Position numbers and translations under genes: made by a program. This document shows, piece after piece, positions 21,941-33,946 of a stretch of 64,000 bases of DNA. The notes below the pieces were generated by a model, which saw only the letters and a list, made by a program, of their open reading frames with translations, searched no databases and was not told where the DNA came from. The DNA is from Myrica gale (lineage: Eukaryota; Streptophyta; Magnoliopsida; Fagales; Myricaceae), in assembly GCA_963930655.1 (NCBI GenBank), contig OZ005617.1, positions 12,313,568 through 12,377,567 on the forward strand, written 5' to 3'. Each line of letters begins with the position of its first letter. Positions within the stretch are counted from its first letter, which is position 1.

Positions 21941-23305
21941 AAACCGTTACAAAGCGTTTTCAAAGCTCACGCTTAAACTTTCACAAATCCTCACAACCTA
22001 GAGAATTTCTTCTACTCTCACAAGTAGGACCAAGTGTTTTCCCAACACTCAACAAGTGTTCACACAACACTCAAAATTTATACAAAGAATGAGTACATAG
22101 GTTAATAGCTCTCTTAGCCAAATAACCCAATGAAAAGCTCAAATCCTACGGAATGACTCTCTAAGCCAAATCAGCAAGTTTAAAGCTCAATAAGATGCAA
22201 TAAGATGAGATTAATGAAGGAAACCTAAAGTTTTGCAGGTGGAAGCACAACCTCTCTCAGTAGGTGTTGTTTTCCCTCTTATTCAACAAGCTTTCTCTCT
22301 CTAGAAGTTAAGGCAAGATTGATTGCAAGTGTGTTGTTCCTTCTTCAAGAAATCTCTCTCTTCCTTTGAAGGCTTGGTTGTCAATGATGAGCAAGAGGAT
22401 GATATTTGACAATAAGAGCTTCGGACTTGAAGAGATCAGCAAATGAATTTTCTTTGGCTTTTTGGCTTTTTCTCTCTCTAGATATTGTGATTTTGATCGA
22501 GCTTGATATTCTCTCTCTCCATCTCCTTCTTCTTATAGCTTCTAGGTCTTCAACGGTCATTAAGGGTCTTCTTGGAAAGATTGAGTGTCGTTGGAGGACA
22601 TTTGAGACAATTTTGAATCAGTTTGAACGATCTGGCGTCATTCCAGAATTTTTGCAAATTCGTGGTATGTGTCGACACATAGGTGTGTGCTGACACATAG
22701 AAAATTTTTTCTGAAAATTTTGTCTCGGGTGTTAGTGCAATGTGTCGACACTATGTCCCTATGTGTCGGCACCCTGTCCTGTATGTGTCGACACCATGTT
22801 CTGTATGTGTCAACACCATGTATTCAGCATTCTGGAGTCAGTGCGATGTGTCAACACCATGTCCAGTATGTGTCGACACATATAACTACTGGAGAGAAAA
22901 ACAACAACTTCAAAGTGTCCAATCCATTTCAACTTTCTTTAAACACCTACAATAAGAAAAATTGATCTTATCAACTTATGTAATGGTGTTCAAGTGCACT
23001 TAAAAATAATTTAAAGAAATAACCTCAATCTTTGATATATACTTTAGAAATTTTGGATTGTCAAGATAAATTCAAGAATCTTCAAAGCACTTAGAAACAT
23101 TTTTGTGAGATAACCTCATCCTTTGAAATATGACTTAGAAAATAGTGGATTGACAATGTAAAATCTAAAGTCTTCAAAACTTAGAAACTTTTGTTATCAT
23201 CAAAATCAATTATGGATTGTTTACAAAACAACCTTGGGCTAACACTAGTCTTTACTTTGCAAATTGTATTTTGGAGGTTAAAAGCGAAAAAGTTTGGCAT
23301 CTCAT

Positions 23306-24400
23306 TCTCCCTCGCTTTTTATGATGACAACATTTTTAGTATAACAATTTGCTAACAAAAGGAAAAGGCCCCCCTGAGAACAAGCAGAAGTTTTTCATGA
23401 CATTTTTTGCAAAAAGAACTTTGAGATTTTAGAAAAATTTGCAAGATCCCTTTGTAAATGATAAGTAAAAATACTTCAATGATCATCCTCCAACCTTTTC
23501 AAACTTCATCATATCCAACCAGAACTCAAGACTTCAATAGTTGTGATAAAAAGGCATAAATACTACCATAAATGAATTTCTCAAAGTTCCACATTGAGGT
23601 GCAAGGAGTTAAGCACTTCTCAATAAACACCTTATAAACAACATTTGATATTCAAAACAAATATGTGCATATTTCAATAAATAATATAAGATAACAAAAG
23701 AGATATCCATTAAGATTAACATCATAAACCTGTGATAAAACAAGATGCTCAACAAGTACAAGTTAAAATAAATACAACCTCAAAGATGTACATGGATAAA
23801 ACAACATAGATATAAATGTTCTCTACTAGGGTAAAAAGATATCAACAAACTCTCTAAACTTCTCCCCCTTTGGCATAAACAAAAATAGGGTAAGGGGGAT
23901 ATGGTAAGCAGGGAATCAAGTATCTTTGGGATTCGATGGTGGAGGACCAAGGTTGATGTTATATTTGTGCAGGTATTGCCTCCAAGAGGTGTTGAATCAA
24001 TATGTCGAAGTCGTGACATGTGGACAAAGAGCTTTATCTGATCCATGAAGATCTCTGTACTCTGAGCAATGTCCTCAACTGATTGCTTCACAAAGGTCTA
24101 TAGCTCAGCAGAGGTGGCCTTGAACTATTCGGTGGTGTCCCTAATCTCATCCTGATCACCGTAGATCACAACACCAGCTACAGTGATGATATTGCTGACT
24201 TGATGCTTGAGGGACCATATCTTTATCAAGTGTCCCAAGCGCTCACCATGCCCAGTGAGAAGCTTCTTGATGTTATCAAGCCCAATCTTCATACTTGCAG
24301 CAATGTCTTCAACAATTGCACCAATCATTCTTTTGGACTGATGGAAAACCATACCTATTCGTCCTGAACGGTTATTTTTGTAGTTCGAACGAGGATATCA
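23306..24400 (-). mobile_element. 3' internal region of the SIRE-like Copia element
   Basis: Directly upstream (minus strand) of the LTR start at 23305. It holds the purine tract AAAAGCGAGGGAGAA (23306-23320) and another, GCCAAAGGGGGAGAAG, near 23860, both typical of SIRE-type 3' ends. Minus-strand frames at 24352-24125 and 24091-23780 read as helical, charged peptides (SVEDIAQSTEIFMDQIKLF; AIVEDIAASMKIGLDNIKKLL), perhaps the eroded extra ORF of such an element. There is no pol here; the element is interrupted at 24400. Confidence 0.4.
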
Positions 24401-24653
24401 TGTAATAGCCCAAACCGTCAAGACCTCAAACATTGTCTTATAATGATGGACGCTGCCTATTGAACTGAGGTGACGGCCTGTGGGAGGATCGATAAAGCAA
24501 CAAGATACTAAGCAAAACACAAGTAGATTCTTTTATTAATACCGATGTATTAGAAAAGAGAACCAAATTTTTCTATAAATTACATACTTAAGTACAAAAA
24601 GAAAACTACAGCGAAAAATTAAGAGAGTAGAACATCTCTAATCATTGCCATCC

Positions 24654-24835
24654 GAGTCACTCAAGTCTGAGATGTTGACATAGTTATCCGAGTGTGGGGT
24701 AATCCACCGACGACCCTTCCCTTCTGTTGGAACATTTAAGTCACGAGTCACTCAAGTCTGAGATGTTGACATAGTTATCCGAGTGTGGGGTAATCCACCG
24801 ACGACCCTTCCCTTCTGTTGGAACATTTAAGTCAC
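24654..24835. repeat. 91-bp exact tandem duplication inside the solo LTR
   Basis: GAGTCACTCAAGTCTGAGAT starts at 24654 and again at 24745. The two 91-bp copies appear identical, so the duplication is recent. Confidence 0.85.
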
Positions 24836-26053
24836 GGGTGACAAAGACACGAAAAGTCAACTCCAGAATGATACTACCATGTTTAATGGCTTTGGTCAAC
24901 TCACCTAGGTATACTTCTGACAATTGCTAAATAAAACATTTAACAAACAATGGTGAGTCCAAATGACTCTATAAATCCAGCGATTAGTACAACAGAATAA
25001 CAGATACGATAAAAGATATTGAAGAAACCCATTCATCAATAAAATATCAACAAAAGAAGAAAGTAAAGAAAAAAGGCTCAGTTTCTTTAAAAAATGACCT
25101 TTTCAATTCTCAACCATCACTACTCTCACTCCCAGAGTGACAAGGTTACAAGTAACCTTCGTATCTTTGCAGCAGTATTCCCAGAGTACAATATAGTATC
25201 ACTCCTAGAGTGAAATATCCTAACAAAAGATCTTTTTGCGTACGACGGAGAGACAAGAATGCCACAACAAGTGGTACACATCCTCTAGTGCATAATACTG
25301 TCACGTCTTCATAGTACACACTAAGTATGCATGTCTCATGTCAACTCTCGTACATATCATTCATGATATGCAACACCTTAATCATACTTGAAGATCAAAA
25401 TATTAATTTCCAACGTACAAGTTAAGTATGCATCTCTCATATCAATGCACATACATCTCATTTATGATATGCAACACCTTAACTTGTTTCCATCATAAGA
25501 ACATTATAAAATATTTCTCAAAGGAAAGTGTTGTAAAGAGAAAAACAACACTTTAATTTCACTGCTAAAAACCGGCTTAATCACCACGTAGAAAACACTA
25601 ATTTTGACATAAAAAGTGTTGAAATTAGAAGGAATATTCAAAATAAATATGTTCAAGCTTTGAAAAATAAATTTGAGAAAAATAATGAAAGGAAACTGAA
25701 CAAAGTAGAAAAACAACTTGAAAATGAATCAAACTTTGAAAATGGTACTATTTGGAAAAGACGAGCTTGTTCTGTGTCAAGAACACGAAGAACATCAAAA
25801 ATATGAATAACATAAAGAACATCAATGGATGCTAGAATAAGAAATACATGAGATTCATACAAATCATCTTGAAAACTTTTGAATTGAAATCAAAGATAAC
25901 CAACTAAACTTTACTTATAATTGAGCCGGATCTTCACTAATCTTCAATAAGCGATTTATTCCTTCTTCCTTCTACTTCACTTCACTTCTAATCTCAAGTT
26001 TAAATCACAATTATCTAATGAGCTGGAGTAAGTTTAAATGGCCGGACCACCCC

Positions 26054-26062
26054 CTATTTATA
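26054..26062 (-). promoter_or_regulatory. TATA box of the solo LTR
   Basis: TATAAATAG on the minus strand, about 630 bp from the LTR start, a normal U3 position. Confidence 0.6.
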
Positions 26063-26690
26063 GGAAAACTCGGCTTGTTAAGAAACGACACGTGTCCGAC
26101 TAGCTTTGACGAGTCAAAAGGCTACGTTGACCACACGACAACACCCAGCAACCCCAAGCTGCTGCTGAGCATACATATGGCCGAAATTCTTCCTAGTTTG
26201 ATTTGTCATGCTTCTAGCCTTGATTTGTTGTGCTTCCTAGCCATCATAGGTGTCACTCTCTAGGGCTGTCGAAATTCATTTTTCTTAATGACTAAGTTTC
26301 GCTAATTACTTCACTAACCATCGATGTTCACTAATCATCCTACTTGCTTCCGAAAAATAATAAGTCTCAAAATTTGAACCATAAACTCGTGGATAATCTC
26401 CCAACATATTAAAATAATAAAAATCATGTGTTTAGTTTTCGAGACGAAAACGTCCTACTAGCTTGAAAAGTCAAATTGATCCAATAGGTGCTCCTCAACA
26501 TCCTGAACAACAACTTAGTTATGTGCGAACTCCAAATCTCACTTAATAATGTCCTAATAAAGGTTTTGAACTTAGTATATCAAGTACTAAATAATTTAAC
26601 TTAGTCACTAAGTATTCCCTAATGCACTACTAATCACAAACAATATATTATAGACAATTGCATGTTATGTTAAAAGGTCGGGGTATGACA

Positions 26691-28895
26691 TATCATGATG
26701 GATGAATCTATCCCCAAAAACTACAATTTTTTAGACGGAAAGATTCCGAACCAAAAAATCAGTCCTTTTTTTACGACGGTGTTTCTCCTTCCCAAAAACA
26801 GAATATGCTAATTTTTTAGGGATGGAATCCAAAATCCATCGCCAAAGAGTAATTTTTTTGCGACTTGATGGGTGCAATAGGATAAAAATAATAGATAGGA
26901 GTGCTAAGGTGTATTTTATCACAAAATGAAGCCCAATGTACCTGGAAGTTCAACATTGTTGGTTTAACTATTTTTCATGCTTTGCGAGATTAAAAAAGTA
27001 ACCATGGGGCTTTGATTTTAAGTTTAGTTCTAATTATACTAAAATGGAACTTATATGAAGGGTAATTTCCTTAGCTTATCGGTAGTCAGAATACCAGTTT
27101 AGCCAAAGTATCCCATAATTCTTGTGGCACCACAATTGCACCAATCATTGATCAATTTGAACAGGACTTATATTATAAGTGCATATACAAGTTTTTGGTC
27201 ATAAAAAGAAATAAAAAATTCAAACGTCAGATCGTTGAAATACTTATACATAACTTTTTGTTTTTTTGCTAAGTACACTTGTACAAAACTTGATTACTTA
27301 TGATTGTGACAGCCATATGTCAATGTCAATGTATGTCTGAAGTTATTGATGATTTTCTTTAAGCAACTTGCTTTAGACCAATGTAAAAGTCCTTCATCAT
27401 CTTTTTACACCCGAGATATAGATTTTTGGAAACAGATGGCCTCCTTCCATTGGGAATTCTAACATAAAAGATTAATTCAAAGACTGCCCAAAAATTAAGA
27501 AGCTCTAGTGGTGGTTAAGTAGTCTGGCACTATGTATGAGAGAACTAACCAGATCATGACAAATTTTATACACAAAAAAGGGAATTTGGCAATTTAGTTC
27601 TTGGCAATTTTACACAACTAACCAGGGTAATGATTCGCAACGAGAAGCGTAACCTCGCAGCCGTCGATTACAATGGTTTCTCGTAGCAGTAATGGAACCA
27701 CAAACGGGGGATCTCGTTCTGCTTCAACAACATGCATTTACATCATTTCCATGCTCTCCATAACAACATACATTTACATCATTTTGTGATCTTTCTCTAT
27801 TGGGCTCATACTAAGGTTCATAAGAAATGGGGATCTCTTTCTGCTTTTCTAGTACGCTAGGGCTAAAGACTAACAAACCGACCACTTTTATCAAGACCTA
27901 AGTTTTGGGCGCTAGCCCAGTTGGCCGCCGACAGCCCCTCCCTAAGGTTCCAAATGGCGCCGAATGGATTGAGATCCGTAGGTCAGCCGTTTGAGCCCAG
28001 CGGGTAGGGCAAATGTTGCCCTACCAGGCCCATTGTCTTTTTACAACTGGTCTGGCTATGTTTTGGTATTTTGGGGCGAAGTTTTTTTTTTTTTAAAATG
28101 GGAAGGGAGACACGGGCAGAGCCCATAATTGGACTACATCCAAGCCATGGGGCAGGCCCGTGTTGCACCCCAAATGGATCAACGGACGGGGTTAGACCCG
28201 GATCCGTGGACTGATCCAAGTTCGGGTTTGACCCGGGCCCCTAGGTCAACGATAGCCCGGTTTGACAGGGCATATCCGATTGACCCCGCTGGTTTAACCG
28301 TTTGATAAAAAAAATCCGAGCATATTTAATATTATTGTTAAATGGGATTGTTTTACTTGAAAATCAATCTCATGGCCTTCCATTGTTCGTATATAGGAAT
28401 TTTATTTGATTGACGTTAGTTTAAACTAAAATAGTCATGGCCAATTGTTGATATTATAATTTGTCTCATGTACTTCTTATGAAGATAAGTGAGCGTGTAT
28501 GAGTAGTGGGAGTGTTTACTAAAATAGCAATGCCTACCCATTATAAAATTACATATCATTTAGATGATGGTTACACTTAACCAAATAAACATGTCTACTA
28601 AAATAGTGATGATTGTGTTTATTTTGGTAGCCAAAAGAATATCAAGAGTCACGAATATTTGTATACACAGTATACAACGTGAGACGTATTCGTGATGAAT
28701 AATTGCTATTCACTTTTACAAGTTGTTACATGGTTACTAAAATAGGATCATGTTTACATAAGGTAAAAGTTCTTGATACCCACTGCAAACATTGAATATA
28801 AATGTTATACTCTGTATTTTATTTGGTTGTTGTGATTCGGTGGGAGGTTCCATTAGTTATTCAAAATCCTATACTAATGGAACTTTTATATACCT
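26691..28895. other. Gene-free region with a GC-rich segment
   Basis: 26691-27890 is AT-rich with no supported gene; 26720-26880 contains GACGGAAAG and GACGGTGTTTC-type words like those in some plant DNA transposons. 27890-28310 is distinctly GC-rich with GGGTTTGACCCGGGCCC-like words and a run of T at about 28083, which may be the end of a small transposon. 28440-28895 may be the 5' leader or LTR of the Copia remnant that follows. Confidence 0.35.
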
Positions 28896-31128
28896 GTGAT
28901 TTTCTTTCTTAATATGTGCAGATTTATTATGTTGAACCCATTTCTAGAATTTTATATGAGAACAAATTATTTGGGTCAAACTTCCTTGATTGGAAGAGGA
29001 ATCTCATGTGCTATAGCTGATGCCACGAAAGAGCAAAGAGTTGCTTATGATAAGTGGCATGGGACAAATGAACTAGCTCGATGCTATATGTTGGTCTCGA
29101 TGACCAATATGTTAAAGAAGCAATGTGAAAGCCTAACTAATGCAAATGAAATGCTTTATATCTCCAAGACTTATTTGGAGAGTAGAGTCAGTTTGCACGC
29201 CAATAGGTTATGAAACTGCTGATGACCACAAAAATGGTGGAAGGTGCTCCAGTTCGAGATCATGTGCTGAATATGATATCGTTCATCACTGAACGGGAAA
29301 CACTAGGTGCAGAGATGGATGGTGAGACAAAGCTTGGAGCGATACTAGCATCTTTGCTTGAATCATTCAACCAGTTCATATTAAACTATAATATGAACAA
29401 GATGGTCAAGACTTTTTCAGAGCTGCTCAATATGTTCCGAGCAGTAGAGCAACTTATCATACATGATAAAGGTTCTCTAATGAGAATGGACAAGTCAGCC
29501 AGCTATGAACTTAAGCCCAAGGGAAAGAAGTTAAAAAAAAGAATAAAGCATCTCAATCCAAGAAATAGGACACGCGTGACTTAGAGAAGAAAGATAATAG
29601 AAATTTTTTCTACTATGGCAAGTCAAGTCACTAGAAAAGGAATACCCAGCATATCTAGCTTCATTAAAGAAAAATGATCCTGCTAAAGGGGTTTAAGGAA
29701 ATCCAGAAATAAGGTGATGAGGAAACTAATGGAGTCGACTGCAAGTGTTGCGGCAACCTCCATTTGAGCTTTTACATTTGAGTCTATGAGAGTTTGATAT
29801 TTTAAATTTGGAAGACTATCTTTATGTTCTACAACTTTTGGTAATTTTGGAAGTTTAGTTTCCTGTTTCAAAACTTTGTTTTGACACTTGTTATTTGAAT
29901 GATCATCTTTATGTTAACTCTAGTATCATTGATAGTCTATTTGAAAAGTGAATCGTGGAATCTGTGAATGGTGAAAATAAAAACTGAACTTTATATGATA
30001 TTGTTCAATGAGAGATAAGCATAGATGTATTACCTGTCTAATTTTGGGGTTTTCGCCTTGAGGCAGTTGTTTATATTCCATAGGATACCTACTAAATCTA
30101 TACCTAAAATTCCTTATGAATCCTAGACTGGTGAGACCAAGTCTGGATCATTTAAGATTGTGGTGATATCTAGATCGCATCAAAGAGTTTAATGTGAAGA
30201 AGATGAAATCAAAGACTATTTTTAGGTTACCCAAAATTGGATCGTTGGGTTTTATTTTATAAACCCAAGTGAATAAAAGATGATTATTATAAATAAAATT
30301 ATATTTTAAAAGGAGTACAACCTAAATGAAGGCGGAAGTGTGGCAGTTCTTGATGAAACAACCAACTGAGCCAATACTTAAGCATATGAGATCAATAGAA
30401 AAGAGATGTTACTAACCCACTGATGAGTTTAGAACTCATGCGCGTTAGTTGAGAATCCATTTAGATGAGATGACAAAATTGTTTCATTTGTCACGAAACA
30501 TAGATGAGCCTTGTATTTGACAAGAAGAGAGTGGGAGTTTAGTAGCGTTTCTAGTTCTTTTTGTGAGTAATATTCTACTCATAGGAATGACGTCGGGGTG
30601 GTCATTAGTGAAAAGATGGCTTACAAACCATGTTTTTCAAGGAAAAGACCTTTGGAAGTGTTCAACTTTCTTGGAACCAAATTGTTTGGAAACCGAAAAA
30701 ATAGGTTTTGGGACTATATTGACAACTATTGGCAGTGATTTATAGAATACCAAGAAATCATTTTTATCCTTAGTATTAATCTATTAAAATGAGAGAGATA
30801 AGGCCAGATACTAGTCATGTTGTTAGTAGTGTGAGTATATATTAATCCGACATGGGATCTGAAAGCTCGACAATGGTAAAGCATATTCTCAACTACTTGA
30901 GAAGTACTAAACACTATTTTCTACTATTCAAAATTTAGAATTTGTGGACTGTCTATAGATGCACAAGTTCGGATATTATTGATAATTGATAAACTTTGAA
31001 CTTGTGTGTATACATTGGGTAAAGGTGCATGGAGTTGCAAGAGTTGTAAGTAGATTACCACTACTGACTCCAACACTGAAGGCAAAGTACATAGAAGGAA
31101 GATATATGATACGGTGAATCGGACTGAT
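28896..31128 (+). pseudogene. Degenerate Copia gag-pol, interrupted by the Athila element
   Basis: 28920-29580 reads as Copia gag in two frames: QTSLIGRG, AYDKWHGTNELARCYML, then MISFITERETLGAEMDGETK and SFNQFILNYNMNKMVKTFSELLNMF, the latter the classic UBN2-type segment. 30380-31128 is eroded reverse transcriptase and RNase H: FVSNILLIGMT stands where YVDDILLIGND is usual, so both catalytic aspartates are gone, and KRWLTNHVFQ.KDLW follows. Many stops and a large loss between gag and RT make it inactive. The sequence stops at 31128 and resumes at 46013 with the same 3' non-coding region as the Copia near 60.7-61.1 kb. Confidence 0.75.
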
Positions 31129-31346
31129 TGATAAAGTGTTTAATATGCTTAATTTGGTAACTTAATTGAACTAATTGTTTGATTGAAAAATGAATTAAGC
31201 TATTGATTAAGCACCATATTTCATTATTTGAGCAAAGTGTATAACAATTGATGATTTGCACTTAAAGTGTATGATTTATGTCGCTGTGGTAAAAAGAATC
31301 TCACCCTGACCTTTGCATGTTTTAATTAAAAGAATTTTCTAAAGTG

Positions 31347-31605
31347 GCGCTCGAGCGTGTCTCGAGCGGATGTCGAGCGTAAGCATTCTGTCTGGAACTC
31401 ATCAGGAGCGCTCGAGCGGCTAGTTGAGCGATGATCGAGCGTGAAGGTTCTGTATGAAGATCTCGAAGACCGCTCGAGCACTAGTCGAGCAGTAGTCAAG
31501 CGTGATGAATCTGTGTGAAGTTCTTCAAGGGGCGCTCGAGCACGGGTCGAGCGTCAGTCGAGCATAAAGAATCTGTTGAAAGTTTTCCTAAGACGCTCGC
31601 GTGTA
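31347..31605 (+). repeat. CGCTCGAGC tandem array, 61-62 bp period, four units
   Basis: Units start at 31347, 31408, 31470 and 31532, with a partial fifth at 31594. Each has CGCTCGAGC, two further TCGAGC-type words and a TCTGT(A/G)TGAAG-like tail. The same array lies at 44738-44996 in the 3' LTR. It ends about 190 bp before the TATA box. Confidence 0.85.
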
Positions 31606-31796
31606 TTCGAACGAAGACTTATTTTATATTGGCTTCTTTATTCAGGGCATTTTTGGAAGTCATTTGGGTCATTGCTAAGCCTAGCTGGAGAAAGGATTCG
31701 ATGGAGGAAGAATCGAAACAGAAAACGGTTACGAGACGATGGGCAGCAGCAACGAATGGGCAGATCGGGAATTTTGGCGGATTTTGGAGCTTTCTC

Positions 31797-31804
31797 TATA
31801 TATT
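31797..31804 (+). promoter_or_regulatory. TATA box of the Athila LTR
   Basis: TATATATT, 668 bp from the LTR start and just downstream of the tandem array; present at the same place in the 3' LTR. A plausible RNA polymerase II start region. Confidence 0.5.
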
Positions 31805-32622
31805 TTGGGATTCGGCTGGAGGCAAAGGGGGCGCTGGATTGATCTTCGTTGTTTTGGTTTATCTCTCTAATGAATATCACTGGATTGAACTATTTCTCTT
31901 TAGTTTTGATTTCAAATATGATAGGCTAGATTTTTAGCTTGAGATTCAAGGAGTAAACCGTGACTAGTTGGGTTGGATTTCTTCTATCTTTTATGGAGTT
32001 TTAATGATTAACTTGTTGGATTGTATTTCATTTTATTATTAGAAAATATTGAAGTTCAATGTTCTAGCTTTTGATCGGTTGTAGACGTAAAGGCACGATT
32101 GATGCTTGAATTAGTAACAAGACTTTGATAGTTTTCTTCATTGCTTAAACTTGCTATACAATCTAATGAGTACTATAGATTATATCCAAAAATTGAGAGC
32201 TGATTGTTGTATTATCTGATCATAATCTCTTGGAATGAGAAAATGGTTGAGAGAAGAGAACAGTAGAAGTGAATTCAGTACCAATTTAGTTACGGGAGAA
32301 ACTTGCATCTCAAGTGTTCGATTTATTGTTTCTAAGAAAGTTATCTTATTTTCCTTGCACTTTAATTCTAGAGTATTTTATATTTGTCAATTCTAAATAC
32401 ATTGTTATTCATCTCTCTTAGTTGGTATTTCAATTATGAGCCATAAACCTCAAAAACCCAAATTTGATTTTCTTCTTATTTTTGCTTGTATATAGTTTAC
32501 ATTCAATAACCGATGCTTACATTAAACCCTTTGTCCCTGTGAATTCGATCTTGGGATTTACCCTTGTATTACCTTGACAGCTTCTGCGCTTGGAAGTCGA
32601 AACCATAAGCTGATCAAGTTTT

Positions 32623-32639
32623 TGGCGTCGTTGCCGGGG
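32623..32639 (+). other. Primer-binding site, tRNA-Asp
   Basis: TGGCGTCGTTGCCGGGG begins 6 bp after the LTR. It is complementary to the 3' end of plant tRNA-Asp (GTC) with one mismatch (T for C), the usual primer for Athila-type elements. Confidence 0.85.
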
Positions 32640-33896
32640 ACAATTGGCGTTTTATGAAGCATTATTTTGTTGAAGAAGTTGATGTGTTACTACTGTGAAC
32701 CTCTTCACAGATTGGGTGACATCTTGTGAGACCCCGAAAAATCAGTACGTACTCCGTTGTAAGCTTAAGGATTTGGTGATTTGTTTTGAATTAATGGAGG
32801 CCATGGTATGATCTAAACTTAATGAGTATTATGGAATTTCAATGGACGAGATTTAAATTAGCCAACCTTAAGTTTATGAATTTTCATTTCTTTTCAATAT
32901 CCTTGATTACTTTAGAAGGATTATCTTATGGATGATGTTATTGGGCTATTAAGGTTTAAATGGTTGGACTTAAAGCCTAAAAGAATGGGCTGAAAATGGA
33001 CAGCCCAAGCTTGGCCGAAAATTAGGAATGATGGGCCTTGAAATTTAATCAAGTGGGCTGCCCAATTACATGTGATGATGGGCCCTTGAAGTTGTGATAT
33101 TGGGCTGCTATAAGGCTTAGAGTAATAGGTGGATATTGGGCCTTTAAATGTATGCAATTGGGCTACCATGAAGATCAAGAAATTGGGCTTTAAATTCATG
33201 CTAATGGGCTGCCAAAATGTTCATGGAAATGGGCTTTAAACTATGCTATTGGGCTGCCATAATATTCATGGTAATGGGCTGCCATTGAATGATTATTGGG
33301 CTTTAAGGATTTAGGTTATTGGGCCTTAGCCTTTAGGCTTGTGAAATAGACTTGAGACTTGTGATATTGGGCCTTAGACAAATATTATTGGGCTATCAAA
33401 GTCTTATGTGATTGAAATGTTATTAGGCCTAGCTTTAAAGATTGGTGTTGTTGGGCCCTATTCTTTAAACTTGTGAATTGGACTTGAGATTTAGCCTAAT
33501 GGGCCTTGGATTATGATGTTGGATTAGCAAGCCCATTAAGTAACCATGAACCCATTTAGTTGGATTGCAACCAAGTGAACTAGACTAGTTCTAAACCAAG
33601 GGAGACAAGGGGACATGATTTGATGGTTGCTTTTTATGCTACCAAGGGAGGATTTTCCCCCTTGGCCGAATGAGGCTAAGTTCAGCCTCCCTTGGGTCCT
33701 TCACACTTCAACCTTTCACCCTCAATCTTATGGTTTCTCATTTGGTCGTCCAACACAAGGGAGAGAGAAGAGAAAACCAAGAAAGAGAGAAAGGGAGAGG
33801 AAGAGAGAACTTGGTGTAAACCGAATGGGTTGAGCCACCAAGAGTGATTTCAAGCTTGGATCCAAGAGGATTTTGTGCAAGGAGAAGAAGGAGAAG

Positions 33897-33946
33897 GAAG
33901 AAGAAGAAGAAGAAGAAGAAGAAGAAGAAGAAGAAGAAGAAGAAGA
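33897..33946 (+). repeat. (GAA)n microsatellite
   Basis: About 16 uninterrupted GAA/AAG units inside the solo LTR. They create spurious open frames on both strands. Confidence 0.9.

Larger units (their letters stand above)
13751..23305 (-). mobile_element. SIRE-like Copia LTR (minus), split by a Tekay insertion
   Basis: On the minus strand the LTR starts TGAGATGCC at 23305, directly after the purine tract AAAAGCGAGGGAGAA, and ends GACTCACA at 13751 after a stretch resembling the CAATTCACCCCCTATTGGGTTG tail common at the 3' end of plant Copia LTRs. The LTR itself is 13751-14065 plus 21705-23305 (about 1.7 kb once the 205-bp overlap is counted once); 14066-21704 is foreign. TGTGTCGACACA-type palindromes at 22660-22880 lie just upstream of a minus-strand TATAAGAAG at about 22532-22540. 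The conserved hairpin is at 21920-21940. Confidence 0.6.
24401..26690 (-). mobile_element. Solo LTR (2290 bp) with TSD TATCA
   Basis: On the minus strand it begins TGTCATACCCCGACC and ends GGGCTATTACA. The 5 bp outside are TATCA on both sides (24396-24400 and 26691-26695), a perfect target-site duplication. No primer site, polypurine tract or coding region is inside, so the element recombined down to one LTR. A minus-strand TATA box supports the orientation. The TGTCATACCCC start suggests a Ty3/gypsy family; it is not the Tekay LTR found elsewhere here. Confidence 0.85.
31129..32616 (+). repeat. Athila 5' LTR (1488 bp)
   Basis: Identical in length to the 3' LTR. It contains the CTCGAG tandem array at 31347-31605 and a TATA box at 31797. 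A 140-codon open frame at 31515-31937 is present in both copies but crosses the array and the TATA box, so it is not counted as a gene. Confidence 0.92.

Noticed and set aside
22727-22880. Possible CRISPR-like array of short repeats
   Set aside because: Spacing is irregular, repeats vary, and the setting is a plant LTR.
22406-22965. Frames rich in MCRHHVLYVSTPC-type repeats
   Set aside because: Translation of the TGTGTCGACACA palindrome cluster in the SIRE-like LTR; a DNA-level repeat, not a protein.
31515-31937. 140-codon open frame in the Athila LTR, repeated at 44906-45328
   Set aside because: Present twice only because the LTRs are duplicates; it crosses the tandem array and the TATA box and resembles no known protein.
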